64,000 nucleotides of DNA from Segetibacter sp. (GTDB lineage Bacteria; Bacteroidota; Bacteroidia; Chitinophagales; Chitinophagaceae). The stretch is from NCBI GenBank assembly GCA_028288485.1, contig JAQBNO010000137.1, positions 1 to 64,000 on the forward strand, written 5' to 3'. The notes below the pieces were generated by a model. That model ran no database searches, was not told the DNA's origin, and was given only the letters and a program-made list of their open reading frames with translations. The translations under genes and the position numbers were made by a program. Of this stretch, positions 1-8,070 are shown in pieces. Position 1 is the stretch's first letter; each line of letters opens with the position of its first letter.

Positions 1-123
1 TCCTGTCAAGGCTACTAAACCGCAAGGGTTCACGCTAAACCCTTCTTTATTTATCCCAGTAGGAAAATCGACTTTCCAATACTTACATTTAAAACAGTGA
101 GCTCTGGTAATTTTTGTTGTCAT
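1..123 (-). CDS. Partial hypothetical protein, N-terminal 41 codons
   Basis: Reading the minus strand from an ATG at 123 gives 41 open codons without a stop up to the left edge, so the 3' end lies outside the window. The visible peptide starts MTTKITRAHCFKCKYWKV and carries a CxxC pair (HCFKC) and a further Cys (VNPCG), which could be a small metal-binding motif. An AGGA lies nine bases upstream of the ATG. I do not recognise the family. The call rests on the open frame, the protein-like composition and the possible ribosome binding site; a chance ORF is possible. Confidence 0.45.
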   Translation of the reverse strand, partial: MTTKITRAHCFKCKYWKVDFPTGINKEGFSVNPCGLVALTG

Positions 124-196
124 CCAATCCTGAAAGATCGATTAGTGCTGAACCCGGAACTGCCTGGAAAACCGCACAAAAAACAAGATCGCCGGG

Positions 197-367
197 CTAA
201 TTTTCAAGTTTTGAATTCAAAAGAACCCGTGGTACAGGAACTAATTTTACAAATAGCGATTTGAAGAAATCGATTGTAGATTTAAAAATGTAAATAAAAA
301 GCATCATGATAAACAGGAAGGAAAAAATTACGGGAAGTATCAAGAACAAAATAACGGGCTTTATCAT
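197..367 (-). CDS. Small single-pass membrane protein, 56 aa (hypothetical)
   Basis: ATG at 367, stop at 199-197. The peptide begins MIKPVILFLILPVIFSF and is one long hydrophobic helix (about residues 4-27) followed by a short basic tail. It lies on the same strand as the partial gene at 1-123 and resembles the 51-aa ORF at 499-654 in layout (N-terminal helix with an I-P near its middle, then a polar tail). Family unknown. It may be a real small membrane protein or a chance hydrophobic ORF in AT-rich DNA. Confidence 0.4.
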   Translation of the reverse strand: MIKPVILFLILPVIFSFLFIMMLFIYIFKSTIDFFKSLFVKLVPVPRVLLNSKLEN

Positions 368-498
368 AAAAATATTTCTAAATCAGCAAATACAAAATCG
401 CTGCCAATAAATTACTTTAAAAACAGCTCTACTTGTAGAAGAGTATTCACATTTTATTAACGGCATGCAAAACAAAAGTATTGGCAAAAGAGATTACT

Positions 499-654
499 TT
501 AAAACAAAAGTAGCTTAATATAAAAGAAATGGTACAAAGTCAGGTTGAAGCTTCTTTTGTCAGAATTAAAACAGTCGAACAACAACGCTGCTAACAACAG
601 GAGTAAAAGCACAAATAAAAAGGGTATCACCAAAATAATTAGAGTTTGTCTCAT
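499..654 (-). CDS. Small single-pass membrane protein, 51 aa (hypothetical)
   Basis: ATG at 654, stop at 501-499. The peptide begins MRQTLIILVIPFLFVLL, with a leucine-rich helix over about residues 4-26 and then a polar segment with DCFNSDKRSF. It sits 131 bases upstream of the similar ORF at 197-367 on the same strand, which suggests a tandem pair of small membrane peptides. No family is recognised and no strong ribosome binding site is visible. Confidence 0.38.
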   Translation of the reverse strand: MRQTLIILVIPFLFVLLLLLLAALLFDCFNSDKRSFNLTLYHFFYIKLLLF

Positions 655-1263
655 CCAACATTAATTAGAAATAAAGACGCAGTTTAAATTTTCCACTTTC
701 AAATAGTGCCCGGAAGCTGCATTTGTTTTCATTCACCATATCAACGAAGCTAAAATTTCTTTTACATATAACAGTCCGTGACTTCTACGCGAGCATCAGA
801 TTAAACATCTATCAGTTTTATTAAAAATACTTTATACAATCATACAAGTACATTCATACCCTGCGCATTGGGTGAAAGTCGTATTCAAATCGGTAAGTGA
901 TGGGTAAGCAGGTGCGAGAGAACACTTTACTTTGTTTCCTCCTAGTACCGTCGTCTTCATCTTCTGTAATTTCACAGCCTTTAACATCAAAATTCTATGT
1001 CTGGTGATTCTACTTTGCACCATCAGCGAGGGTAATTGATTTAGGTTTTTATACAAACGGATCCTTATTCCACTTGCCAAAATAGATTTTTTGCAATAGC
1101 GTTATAAGGGCATGGTCGTTCGACCCTTCGCAATGAAACTTTCAACGTTAGAAAGTAGACAAAGCAACAAAAACTAAAGCCGCCATTAGTACTTCAGCTA
1201 AAGTGCTTGCGACGCAACGATGATGCCTGCCCGTACTGAAGTTCGTATCACATAAAATAAAAT
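655..1263. other. Intergenic region without a supported gene
   Basis: About 600 bases. An 82-codon minus-strand frame (832-1080) has no family resemblance and is probably chance. The right part holds one copy of the dispersed CAACGATG repeat (1203-1222). I see no terminator or RNA gene. Confidence 0.5.
1203..1222 (+). repeat. Dispersed intergenic repeat, copy 1 (partial)
   Basis: Contains GCGACGCAACGATG, the conserved core of the repeat family found 18 times in this window. Only the core is recognisable here. Confidence 0.6.
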
Positions 1264-2706
1264 TTGAAAGCGCTTATAAGAGAACTTACTTTCGAAATTC
1301 TTTTAAGGGCATACATGTTCATTGTTAAAGTAACTATACCAATGCAATGGTGGATTAAATATAAAAGGTTGGTAGAATCCAATACCCTTGCAAAAGCAGA
1401 TCCTGAAATTCGCGGTCTTGCCTATTGGCGCGACAGACTTTTTACAAACATTCTTCTCTATTTACTACCGGTAAGCCTGGTAGCTCTTGTTCCGGGGGTA
1501 GTGATGTCGGTTAAAGATAACGTTCCGTTATTGGCAGTGTATGATATTTTTATAGCCATAGTTATTGGTGTCATTACTTTTAACCGCAGCTTCTCATTAG
1601 CCGCACGAAAAACCTTGATTGTTATTTGCCTGTACCTGTTGTCTGTGATCCTGCTCGTTTATCTGGGTGCTTTAGGTCCGGGCTTGCTATACCTCTTTGG
1701 CCTTACCATTTTTATCACACTCATATTTTCAGTATCTGTCGCCTGGTTGTCAATAGCAATCAATACCGTCATTGTAATCATCTCCGCGTTAATCATTTAC
1801 TTTAAACACCCTGGAACTGCCTTGCCTCAATTATACTCACTCGGACCGTGGATCGCCGTCTCCTCAAACCTGCTCTTCCTGAGCGTGGTTGTAGTAGCGT
1901 CACTAAATCTATTGTTTAATGGTCTTGAAGCATCGATTCTTAAAGCAAACCGTCTGCAAAACGAATTGCGTGAAGAGAGCAAATCGCTGGAAAGAGCTCT
2001 TTCTTTGATGGAAACAAAAAACCGGGAACTCGAGCAATTTGCGTATATAGCATCGCACGATTTGCAGGAGCCTTTAAAAACAATCAGTAATGTGGTAAAC
2101 ATTTTTGAAGACCAATACAAAGGCAGGTTGGATAACGATGCAGTCACTTACCTCAGCTTTCTTTCGTTGTCTGCTGAACGGATGAGATTATTGATCACCG
2201 GGCTGCTCGATTATGCAAGGATCGGTAAAGAAGGAGAGATGGAACTTGTAAACTCGCAGGTTCTCTTACAGGAGCTGATCAGTGACCTGGATATGCTGAT
2301 TACCGAATCAAGAGCAAATATTTTTATAGGAAAAATGCCTGCTTTGCCAGCCTACCGCCTCGAGTTAAAACAGTTGTTTCAAAATTTAATTAGTAATGCT
2401 ATAAAATTCAGGCAGCCGGGCGGGCAAGTTGAAGTAAGAATTTGCGCACAGGAAGAGAATGACTGCTGGACATTTTCAGTAAAAGACAATGGAATTGGAA
2501 TCGGCGAGAAATTTCATAAGAAGATTTTTATGATCTTTAAAAGATTGCATGCGCGATCAAAATATGAAGGCTCGGGAATAGGTCTTTCCCATTGTAAAAA
2601 GATCGTTGAATTACATCACGGGAAAATCTGGGTTGAATCTGTTGCCAATGAAGGAAGTACCTTTTATTTCACCATACCAAAAAATGGCGGCGTCAATGCA
2701 AAATAA
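1264..2706 (+). CDS. Membrane-bound sensor histidine kinase
   Basis: A 480-aa hybrid of an N-terminal membrane sensor (about six hydrophobic segments between residues 55 and 225), a short coiled coil (about 225-255) and a C-terminal kinase. The HisKA phospho-acceptor is H265 in ASHDLQEPLK. The ATPase domain shows the N box (LFQNLISNAIKF), G1 (DNGIGIG) and G2 (GSGIGLSHCKKIV). The first possible start is TTG at 1264; ATG codons at 1315 and 1342 are alternatives. The stop overlaps the start of the following response regulator, so the two are translationally coupled and probably form one signalling pair. The stimulus is unknown. Confidence 0.93.
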   Translation: MKALIRELTFEILLRAYMFIVKVTIPMQWWIKYKRLVESNTLAKADPEIRGLAYWRDRLFTNILLYLLPVSLVALVPGVVMSVKDNVPLLAVYDIFIAIVIGVITFNRSFSLAARKTLIVICLYLLSVILLVYLGALGPGLLYLFGLTIFITLIFSVSVAWLSIAINTVIVIISALIIYFKHPGTALPQLYSLGPWIAVSSNLLFLSVVVVASLNLLFNGLEASILKANRLQNELREESKSLERALSLMETKNRELEQFAYIASHDLQEPLKTISNVVNIFEDQYKGRLDNDAVTYLSFLSLSAERMRLLITGLLDYARIGKEGEMELVNSQVLLQELISDLDMLITESRANIFIGKMPALPAYRLELKQLFQNLISNAIKFRQPGGQVEVRICAQEENDCWTFSVKDNGIGIGEKFHKKIFMIFKRLHARSKYEGSGIGLSHCKKIVELHHGKIWVESVANEGSTFYFTIPKNGGVNAK

Positions 2707-3112
2707 ATTAAACTGCGTACTGCTTGTAGACGATGATGAGATAACCAATTTTTTACAAAAGCATGTCATATTGCGCACAGGCATTGCCCGTAATATCCAT
2801 ATTGCCGAATCGGTGAGGGATGGGATTGACATTGTAAAGGAATTTGAAGGTTCTGAAAACCCGGAACTCATTTTTCTCGATCTGAACATGCCGGGTTTAA
2901 CCGGGTGGGATTTTATTGAAGAGTTCAAAACGGTTAGAGAAACTTACGGTAAAAAAAGCGTTGTAATTATTTTAACTGCTTCTGCAAATCCTGATGATGA
3001 AAAAAAAGCGTCCACACTTGAAGATATTAGTGAATACCGGAGCAAGCCTTTAACCGATGTTATGGTGAACGAAATTGTTGAAAAATATTTTGGAGTTAGC
3101 GCTGGAATATAA
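2696..3112 (+). CDS. Single-domain response regulator (Rcp1-like receiver)
   Basis: A stand-alone CheY-like receiver of 138 aa without an output domain. The acidic pocket is VDDDE (residues 11-15), the phospho-acceptor is D62 in IFLDLNMPG, and the conserved Thr (ILTAS) and Lys (RSKPL) follow. I place the start at the ATG at 2696, inside the last codons of the kinase gene; ATG 2684 is also possible, and longer frames to 2606 would merely duplicate kinase sequence. The overlap suggests co-translation with the kinase. As a lone receiver it probably acts through protein contact rather than DNA binding. Confidence 0.92.
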   Translation: MQNKLNCVLLVDDDEITNFLQKHVILRTGIARNIHIAESVRDGIDIVKEFEGSENPELIFLDLNMPGLTGWDFIEEFKTVRETYGKKSVVIILTASANPDDEKKASTLEDISEYRSKPLTDVMVNEIVEKYFGVSAGI

Positions 3113-3430
3113 TCACTGACATCTGAAGCGCTTGCCGTTTTGAATTTATTCGTCGTTCGAATAAAATGATCAACCGGGGATAATCTTTTTTTTGCGGGAC
3201 GAGCAGGAACGCTTCATGCAGCTTTCGTTGTGTCACTCACTTCAGCCGTATAACTCCTATGTACAGTCTCCAATCGCAGCCGGCAAGTGATCCATTTACA
3301 ATTATCCTTCATATTCTAATCAAATGTTGTTTGTAATTTAGCCTCTCTTTTCAATCTTTTTAATTAACCCATAGTAGTCTTAACCACCATAGCAGTATTC
3401 CTCAGAATAATTTCCAACCCCATTGGAAAT
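3113..3430. other. Intergenic region; repeat copy and hidden 5' end of the transporter gene
   Basis: Holds one copy of the dispersed repeat (3222-3244). Bases 3368-3430 are open in the frame of the downstream transporter and encode what looks like its first membrane helix (see that entry). No other gene is seen. Confidence 0.55.
3222..3244 (-). repeat. Dispersed intergenic repeat, copy 2
   Basis: Minus-strand copy with the TCGTTGTGTCACTCACTT form of the core (the GAGTGACACAACGA flavour). Confidence 0.6.
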
Positions 3431-4249
3431 GTGTTTCAAAAGCAGCTTACAACTACAGGCAACCACCCCTTAGTGGTTAATTTTATCACCTACCTGGCCC
3501 TAAGTTTCGTTTGTTTGTTGGGGGCATTTAATGTTAGCTGGTCCGAATTGTCGGCAGAATTCTGGATCTATTCAATTGCAGGAGGAATGGTAGGCGCTTT
3601 GGGAAACGCATTTTTAGTAAAGGCATTACAAGGTGGCGATCTATCTGTACTTGGCCCTATAAATTCTTACAAATCAGTCGTAGGAATGATAGCCGGGATA
3701 ATTCTTCTTGCCGAGATCCCATCTGTTTGGGGACTGGTGGGCATATTATTAATTATATACGGAAGTTATTTCGTGTTAGATACTACCGAGGATAAATTTT
3801 CATGGGCGCTTTTACAACGAAAGGAAATCCAGTTCCGGCTTTGGGCGTTGATCTTAACAGCTATAGAAGCAGTATTCGTCAAAAAAGTAATTTTAGCTTC
3901 ATCCACTGTTGTTTCCTTTATAAGCTGGTGTTGGTTTGGTGCAATTTTTTCTTTTTGCCTCCTGTTTGTGTATCGGCTGAATGCAAGAAATGAATTAAAA
4001 AAGGTAAACTCTTCAAGCTTTAATAAATATGCATTACTGGTAATTTGTATTGGAACAATGCAGTTCACTACAAACTATGTTTTCAGCAACATGCCCGTAG
4101 GTTATGCCTTGTCATTATTCCAGTTGTCCACAATCGTAAGTGTACTACTGGGTCACCGAATATTTAAAGAGCAGGGTATAGGCAAGAAACTGTTGGGTTC
4201 GGCAATAATGATCATCGGTTCGGTCGTTATTATCCTCCTGAAGAATTAA
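3431..4249 (+). CDS. EamA/DMT-superfamily membrane transporter
   Basis: A 272-aa polytopic membrane protein, about nine to ten hydrophobic helices in two homologous halves, as in drug/metabolite transporters of the EamA type. Motifs include GALGNAFLVKALQGGDLS and LGPINSYKSVVGMI in the first half and PVGYALSLFQLSTIVSVLLG in the second. Substrate unknown. The first ordinary start codon is GTG 3431, but the frame stays open upstream to a stop at 3365-3367 and encodes VVLTTIAVFLRIISNPIGN, which looks like the missing first helix. No ATG, GTG or TTG precedes it; the natural start may be ATA at 3371 or the start may be mutated. Confidence 0.88.
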   Translation: MFQKQLTTTGNHPLVVNFITYLALSFVCLLGAFNVSWSELSAEFWIYSIAGGMVGALGNAFLVKALQGGDLSVLGPINSYKSVVGMIAGIILLAEIPSVWGLVGILLIIYGSYFVLDTTEDKFSWALLQRKEIQFRLWALILTAIEAVFVKKVILASSTVVSFISWCWFGAIFSFCLLFVYRLNARNELKKVNSSSFNKYALLVICIGTMQFTTNYVFSNMPVGYALSLFQLSTIVSVLLGHRIFKEQGIGKKLLGSAIMIIGSVVIILLKN

Positions 4250-4307
4250 TAGACTTAAATTTGGGAGTAGCAGATATGAGAATGCGGGTGGAATAAAACA
4301 GTCGAAA

Positions 4308-4709
4308 CTACTTTCTTGCTTGATAAGCCTTTCTTAAGGTAATTTCCTTGAACGTTTTTACTCCAGTCTTACGTAATCTCAACACTCTCCCGTTCAAAAA
4401 AAGGACCTTATATTTTTCTCCGTTCGATAAAGTAAGGCTGCTGTCACTCCCGAGTTCGAAAGTTAAATTATGAGACTGCTCAGGATAACGGTTAATATAT
4501 TTCGCCGTCTTATCGTCCTTCAATTGAATCTGTAACGGTAAGTAATAAGTTTTCTTTTTCTTATAAATTTCAAACCAATTCCCCGTCATCAGCGAATCAA
4601 GAACCTGCGACTTTACGGAAGGCTGTAGTAAGAGTAAGGCAATTGCAAGGAAAAAACTTTTAAGGGCATTTCCAAAAAGAGCATTTTGAAACCTTGATAA
4701 CTTTTCCAT
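4308..4709 (-). CDS. Exported small protein, candidate immunity protein for the adjacent amidase
   Basis: With the ATG at 4709 the product is 133 aa and starts MEKLSRFQNALFGNALKS followed by a hydrophobic stretch (FFLAIALLLLQPSVKS), a good Sec signal peptide. The mature part appears beta-rich with many Lys, Tyr and Leu. The gene overlaps the 3' end of the Tae4-like gene by 50 bases on the same strand. Export to the periplasm and coupling to an amidase toxin fit an immunity role, but the protein does not look like the helical Tai4 family, so this is inference from context. A TAAATTTG motif (4713-4720, minus) ten bases ahead of the start could be an internal promoter element. A longer frame from 4820 would lack the signal peptide at its N-terminus. 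Confidence 0.72.
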   Translation of the reverse strand: MEKLSRFQNALFGNALKSFFLAIALLLLQPSVKSQVLDSLMTGNWFEIYKKKKTYYLPLQIQLKDDKTAKYINRYPEQSHNLTFELGSDSSLTLSNGEKYKVLFLNGRVLRLRKTGVKTFKEITLRKAYQARK

Positions 4710-5172
4710 TATCAAATTTATCGTAAAGATTGAAGTAATCGTGTCCACCCGAATATAGCAATTCCTCTCCATTCCATAATGTAAAATGTCCTGAAGCATC
4801 TCCCCAGCCGGTAACATCAAATGCTATTATTCCCTTTAGGCCTTTTATCGACACGTTATCAATTACTCCCTGCGTTGTTGCAGTTAACGTTCTGAATGGC
4901 AAGGAATATCTCAACTTTAAATAGTTCTTTAACTCTTTAACCCTCACTGCATATCTTTTTCTATCCACTCCTCTCACTGTTAATAAACCTTCTCTTCTCG
5001 GAATTTCATGTCCCGCGCATGCATTCAGTGCCATCGATACCCTCATTGCACAAGTGTTCTGAAACGCAGGGTCGTTTTCTAAAGCCGGGTTTATTTCCCT
5101 TAAGATCCGTTTGTAATCTGACGTGGTAGGATAGTTAGCGTCTAATTTATCGAATTTTGGAAGCAATGGCAT
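4660..5172 (-). CDS. Tae4-family type VI secretion amidase effector
   Basis: The 170-aa protein matches the Tae4 layout of peptidoglycan amidases delivered by type VI secretion. The presumed catalytic Cys is C41 in NTCAMRVSMALN and the catalytic His is H129 in SGHFTLWNG. Two Cys at the C-terminus (KCSFWKCP) could form the disulfide common in this family. Tae4 enzymes cut the D-Glu to mDAP bond of the peptide stem in the target periplasm. There is no signal peptide, as expected for an injected effector. The downstream overlapping gene encodes an exported protein that may confer immunity. No Hcp, VgrG or PAAR gene is adjacent, so delivery must depend on genes elsewhere. Confidence 0.85.
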   Translation of the reverse strand: MPLLPKFDKLDANYPTTSDYKRILREINPALENDPAFQNTCAMRVSMALNACAGHEIPRREGLLTVRGVDRKRYAVRVKELKNYLKLRYSLPFRTLTATTQGVIDNVSIKGLKGIIAFDVTGWGDASGHFTLWNGEELLYSGGHDYFNLYDKFDNGKVIKVSKCSFWKCP

Positions 5173-5617
5173 AATCTGATTTGACTGTTTTTTGAGTGAT
5201 AATGTGGTTTGAAGAAGAGCTTATAGCTACGGTGTATTAATTACAAGAAACAGGTTTATTGGCAAAAATGCAAACTCACAGTTTCGGGTTCGAAGCTTTT
5301 AACGCATCAAATATTCCAATTAACATTTTAAGCCGTTTACCTGATAATGTCTTCTTTGCTGAATAAAATACTCCACGTACAAGGGAGTGACACAACGATG
5401 ATGAATAGTATTCAGATGCTGGTCAATAAAAAATAAAACCGCGGATAACAACCTGCACTAAAAAGAAATGGGGCGCACACTGTTGGAAAACCCCGTACGA
5501 AAACAATAATTTTAAAACATAACTGTTCGTGAAACCGTTATTTTTTTCCGGCAGAATAAAAATATTGAGCATAAAGGTTTAAAAAATTATATCTTAAGTG
5601 CTTTAAAAGTATAAAAA
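5173..5617. other. Divergent intergenic region
   Basis: 445 bases between the divergent effector and hydrolase genes. It contains a repeat copy (5377-5400). Otherwise AT-rich with no supported gene. Confidence 0.5.
5377..5400 (+). repeat. Dispersed intergenic repeat, copy 3
   Basis: Clear 24-base core: GTACAAG then GGAGTGACACAACGATG (the GAGTGACACAACG flavour). Confidence 0.75.
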
Positions 5618-6787
5618 GTGAATATTTATAAAACGATTTTCCGTGTGGCATTTTTGCTTGCTATGTTTCAATCCACCCCAGGTCGTAGCCAGGGTGGCAG
5701 ACCTGCTATACCTGAAGAGGATGGCAAGCGAAATTTAGACAGTTTCGCAACTACTTTTCATGATAAAGCTTCATGGGAAAAGAGAGCTACTTTAATACGA
5801 CAAAATATATTAAAAGGATTACAGCTAAAACCATTGCCTGCAAAAACAGACTTAAAGCCAATTTTGCGTAACAAAAAAGTAATGAATGGGTACACTGTAG
5901 AAAATGTTGCATTTGAAAGTAAACCGGGCTTTTGGGTTACAGGAAATTTGTATAAGCCGTTGAATACAAAAGGTAAATTGGCCGGCATTTTATGCCCCAC
6001 AGGGCACTCTCAAAAGCCGGCAGAAGCACGTGGAAATGAAGACTGGCAAAAGTTATGTGCAGGGTTAGCAAAAATGGGTGCAGTAGTTCTTGCATATGAT
6101 ATGGCAGGTTATAGTGAAGCAACACAATGTGAACATAAAATTGCTATTGCCGCTAAAATACACTCGTGGAACAGCATGAGGGGGATTGATTTCTTATTGA
6201 CCCAAAAAGAGGTAGACCCAAACCGGATTGCAGTTACAGGAGCGTCGGGTGGCGGAACGCAAACATTCTTATTAACTGCCCTCGATAAGCGGGTGGCCGT
6301 TTCTGCTCCCGTTGTAATGGTTTCTGCTTATTTTTATGGCGGATGTGTTTGCGAAAGCGGTATGCCGATTCATACGGGGCCGGGTATCGAAACTAACAAT
6401 GCAGAAATTGCTGCTTTAATGGCGCCTAAGCCAATGATCGTTGTTTCTGATGGAAAGGATTGGACCAAGAACGTTCCAAACGTTGAATTTCCCTATATTA
6501 AGAATGTATATGGTTTGTACGGAGCGACTGGCAATGTTCAAAATGCTCATTTCCCTGAAGAAGGTCACGATTATAAATTTTCAAAAAGAAAGCCGGTGTA
6601 CGCTTTTTTTGCCCAACACCTTAAGCTTGATCTGAGTAAAATCACCAATGCGTCAAACGAAATTGACGAAAGTTTTATAACAGTTCAGCCATATAGTGCC
6701 TTAAAGGTTTTTACAGAAGGTAACCCGAGACCCGCATATGCAGTAATGGGAAATGATAAAGTTATTGCCCTGTTCTCATCAAAATAA
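5618..6787 (+). CDS. Exported alpha/beta hydrolase (acetyl-xylan-esterase-like)
   Basis: A 389-aa protein with an N-terminal signal peptide (FRVAFLLAMFQSTPGRSQ). The nucleophile elbow is G-A-S210-G-G-G-T, the probable acid lies in the strand ending MIVVSDGKDW, and the catalytic His is H317 in EGHDYKF. The fold and length fit large alpha/beta hydrolases annotated as acetyl xylan esterases or dienelactone-hydrolase-like proteins; the actual ester substrate cannot be told. The start is GTG 5618, chosen because it gives a complete signal peptide. It stands alone, with DUF4286 46 bases downstream on the same strand. Confidence 0.85.
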   Translation: MNIYKTIFRVAFLLAMFQSTPGRSQGGRPAIPEEDGKRNLDSFATTFHDKASWEKRATLIRQNILKGLQLKPLPAKTDLKPILRNKKVMNGYTVENVAFESKPGFWVTGNLYKPLNTKGKLAGILCPTGHSQKPAEARGNEDWQKLCAGLAKMGAVVLAYDMAGYSEATQCEHKIAIAAKIHSWNSMRGIDFLLTQKEVDPNRIAVTGASGGGTQTFLLTALDKRVAVSAPVVMVSAYFYGGCVCESGMPIHTGPGIETNNAEIAALMAPKPMIVVSDGKDWTKNVPNVEFPYIKNVYGLYGATGNVQNAHFPEEGHDYKFSKRKPVYAFFAQHLKLDLSKITNASNEIDESFITVQPYSALKVFTEGNPRPAYAVMGNDKVIALFSSK

Positions 6788-6833
6788 TAATTGGAAATAG
6801 AAACCATTATATTGCCGCTTAAAAAGCGCCGAT

Positions 6834-7139
6834 ATGATTATTTATAATATTACGATTAAAATAGACTGGACGATTGCAGAAGACTGGGTACAATGGATGC
6901 AGGACGTTCATATACCGGCGGTGTTAGCAACAGGCTGTTTTGATAGACACCAGTTTGTGAGGCTATTGCAGGTAGATGAAACGGAGGGACCTACTTATGC
7001 AGTACAATATTATGCGCCTACGCTAACCAAATACGACGAATACCTGCAGCACCATGCGCCATCTTTTCGTAAACAGGTGGGCGACAAATGGGGTGAAAAA
7101 TATATAGATTTCCGTACTTTAATGCAGGTATTGGGGTAA
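6834..7139 (+). CDS. DUF4286 family protein
   Basis: A 101-aa soluble protein beginning MIIYNITIKIDWTIAEDW, typical for DUF4286, a small ferredoxin-like (dimeric alpha/beta barrel) family common in Bacteroidota. Recognisable stretches are WMQDVHIPAVLATG and YAVQYYAP. The fold resembles small monooxygenase or antibiotic-biosynthesis-like proteins, but no function is established. It probably shares a transcript with the upstream hydrolase or has its own promoter in the 46-base gap. Confidence 0.88.
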   Translation: MIIYNITIKIDWTIAEDWVQWMQDVHIPAVLATGCFDRHQFVRLLQVDETEGPTYAVQYYAPTLTKYDEYLQHHAPSFRKQVGDKWGEKYIDFRTLMQVLG

Positions 7140-7316
7140 AAGAAAAAATCACTAAAACGTATCTTGCTTAACTTTCAGCACCGATCTATTTCTGCAGTTA
7201 TTTGTAAACAGCCCCCCAGGTTTATTAAGTATATGACGTAGAATAACAAAGTAATCCTTTAAATCCTTTATTGCTCAGTGTTACCGTGTGTAAAAGTGCA
7301 TTAAAATGGGAGAAAA

Positions 7317-7348
7317 ATTTTTCGCGTAAGCAAAAGCCAATAAATTTG
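7317..7348 (+). promoter_or_regulatory. Candidate promoter of the HU gene
   Basis: TAAATTTG at 7341-7348 fits the Bacteroidota -7 consensus TAnnTTTG. About 20 bases upstream is only a T-rich stretch (TTTTTC), an imperfect -33 box. The ATG lies 31 bases further on. Confidence 0.5.
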
Positions 7349-7379
7349 CCGAAGTTTTCCTCTACCAAAATATACTAAA

Positions 7380-7649
7380 ATGAACAAAGCTGAATTGATT
7401 GCAAAAATTTCTGAAGATACTGAAGTAACGAAGACACAGGCAAACGCTGTGATAGACTCATTTGTTGATACGGTTACTAAAACTTTAAAGGCCGGCGGTA
7501 AAGTTACTTTAGTGGGCTTTGGAACTTTTTCTGTTTCCAGGAGATTGGCGCGTAATGGACGTAATCCTCAAACCGGTGAAGTCATAAAGATTAAGGCTAA
7601 AAAAGTAGCAAAATTTAAAGCAGGTAAAGAACTTTCAGCAAGAATATAA
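7380..7649 (+). CDS. HU family DNA-binding protein
   Basis: An 89-aa histone-like protein, full length for HU. It shows the N-terminal MNKAELIAKISE helix, the GGKVTLVGFGTFSV saddle, and the DNA-binding arm with the conserved RNPQTGE. It binds and bends DNA as a dimer and compacts the nucleoid. A promoter-like TAAATTTG precedes it and a strong hairpin terminator follows at 7669, so it is a single-gene transcript. Confidence 0.97.
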   Translation: MNKAELIAKISEDTEVTKTQANAVIDSFVDTVTKTLKAGGKVTLVGFGTFSVSRRLARNGRNPQTGEVIKIKAKKVAKFKAGKELSARI

Positions 7650-7668
7650 TCGCCGCTCATAATATAAC

Positions 7669-7694
7669 AAAAGCAGGATCAATGTCCTGCTTTT
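7669..7694. terminator. Intrinsic terminator after the HU gene
   Basis: Perfect inverted repeat AAAAGCAGGA / TCCTGCTTTT with a six-base loop, 20 bases after the HU stop, with T residues on both strands. Confidence 0.85.
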
Positions 7695-7757
7695 GTATTT
7701 TTGACTCGATCTTTATGTAATACTTAACCACCTGTAAGGTATAAAGAACAATTCTGC

Positions 7758-7789
7758 TTTGATAATTTACACAACTTAGTGTAGGTTTG
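7758..7789 (+). promoter_or_regulatory. Bacteroidota-type promoter of the THX gene
   Basis: TTTG at 7758-7761, a 20-base spacer, then TAGGTTTG at 7782-7789: an exact match to the Bacteroidota -33/-7 consensus. Transcription would begin near 7796, leaving a leader of about 27 bases. Confidence 0.75.
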
Positions 7790-7822
7790 CAGCCTATTTA
7801 AAATTATTTAAAAAAAATTGTT

Positions 7823-7942
7823 ATGGGAAGAGGTGATAAAAAAACTAAAAAAGGAAAGATTTTTAAAGGTTCTTTTGGTAAAAGCCGGCCGGCAAGAATT
7901 GCTAAGGCAGCTAAACCAGCAGAAGCAAAGAAAGAAGCTTAA
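7823..7942 (+). CDS. 30S ribosomal protein THX
   Basis: A 39-aa, strongly basic protein with the family signature MGRGDKKTKKGKIFKGSFG followed by KSRPA and an Ala/Lys-rich tail. THX (bTHX) is a small 30S subunit protein that fits into the head of the subunit in Thermus and is widespread in Bacteroidota. ATG 7823 is supported by a consensus promoter 34 bases upstream and by the MGRGDKKT start typical of the family. Confidence 0.9.
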   Translation: MGRGDKKTKKGKIFKGSFGKSRPARIAKAAKPAEAKKEA

Positions 7943-8070
7943 TTGGTGTGAAGGTTGATTGGGTCGGGTAGTTAAAGCACAACTCAATCAACCAGATCAA
8001 TTGATCAAGGTGCGATGAAGGGTAACGATTATTTCATTTTAATCCTTATCAAGTCTTCAAGGTCAGGCGC

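Noticed and set aside
832-1080. 82-codon minus-strand ORF
   Set aside because: No family resemblance, mixed composition and no promoter or partner; probably chance.
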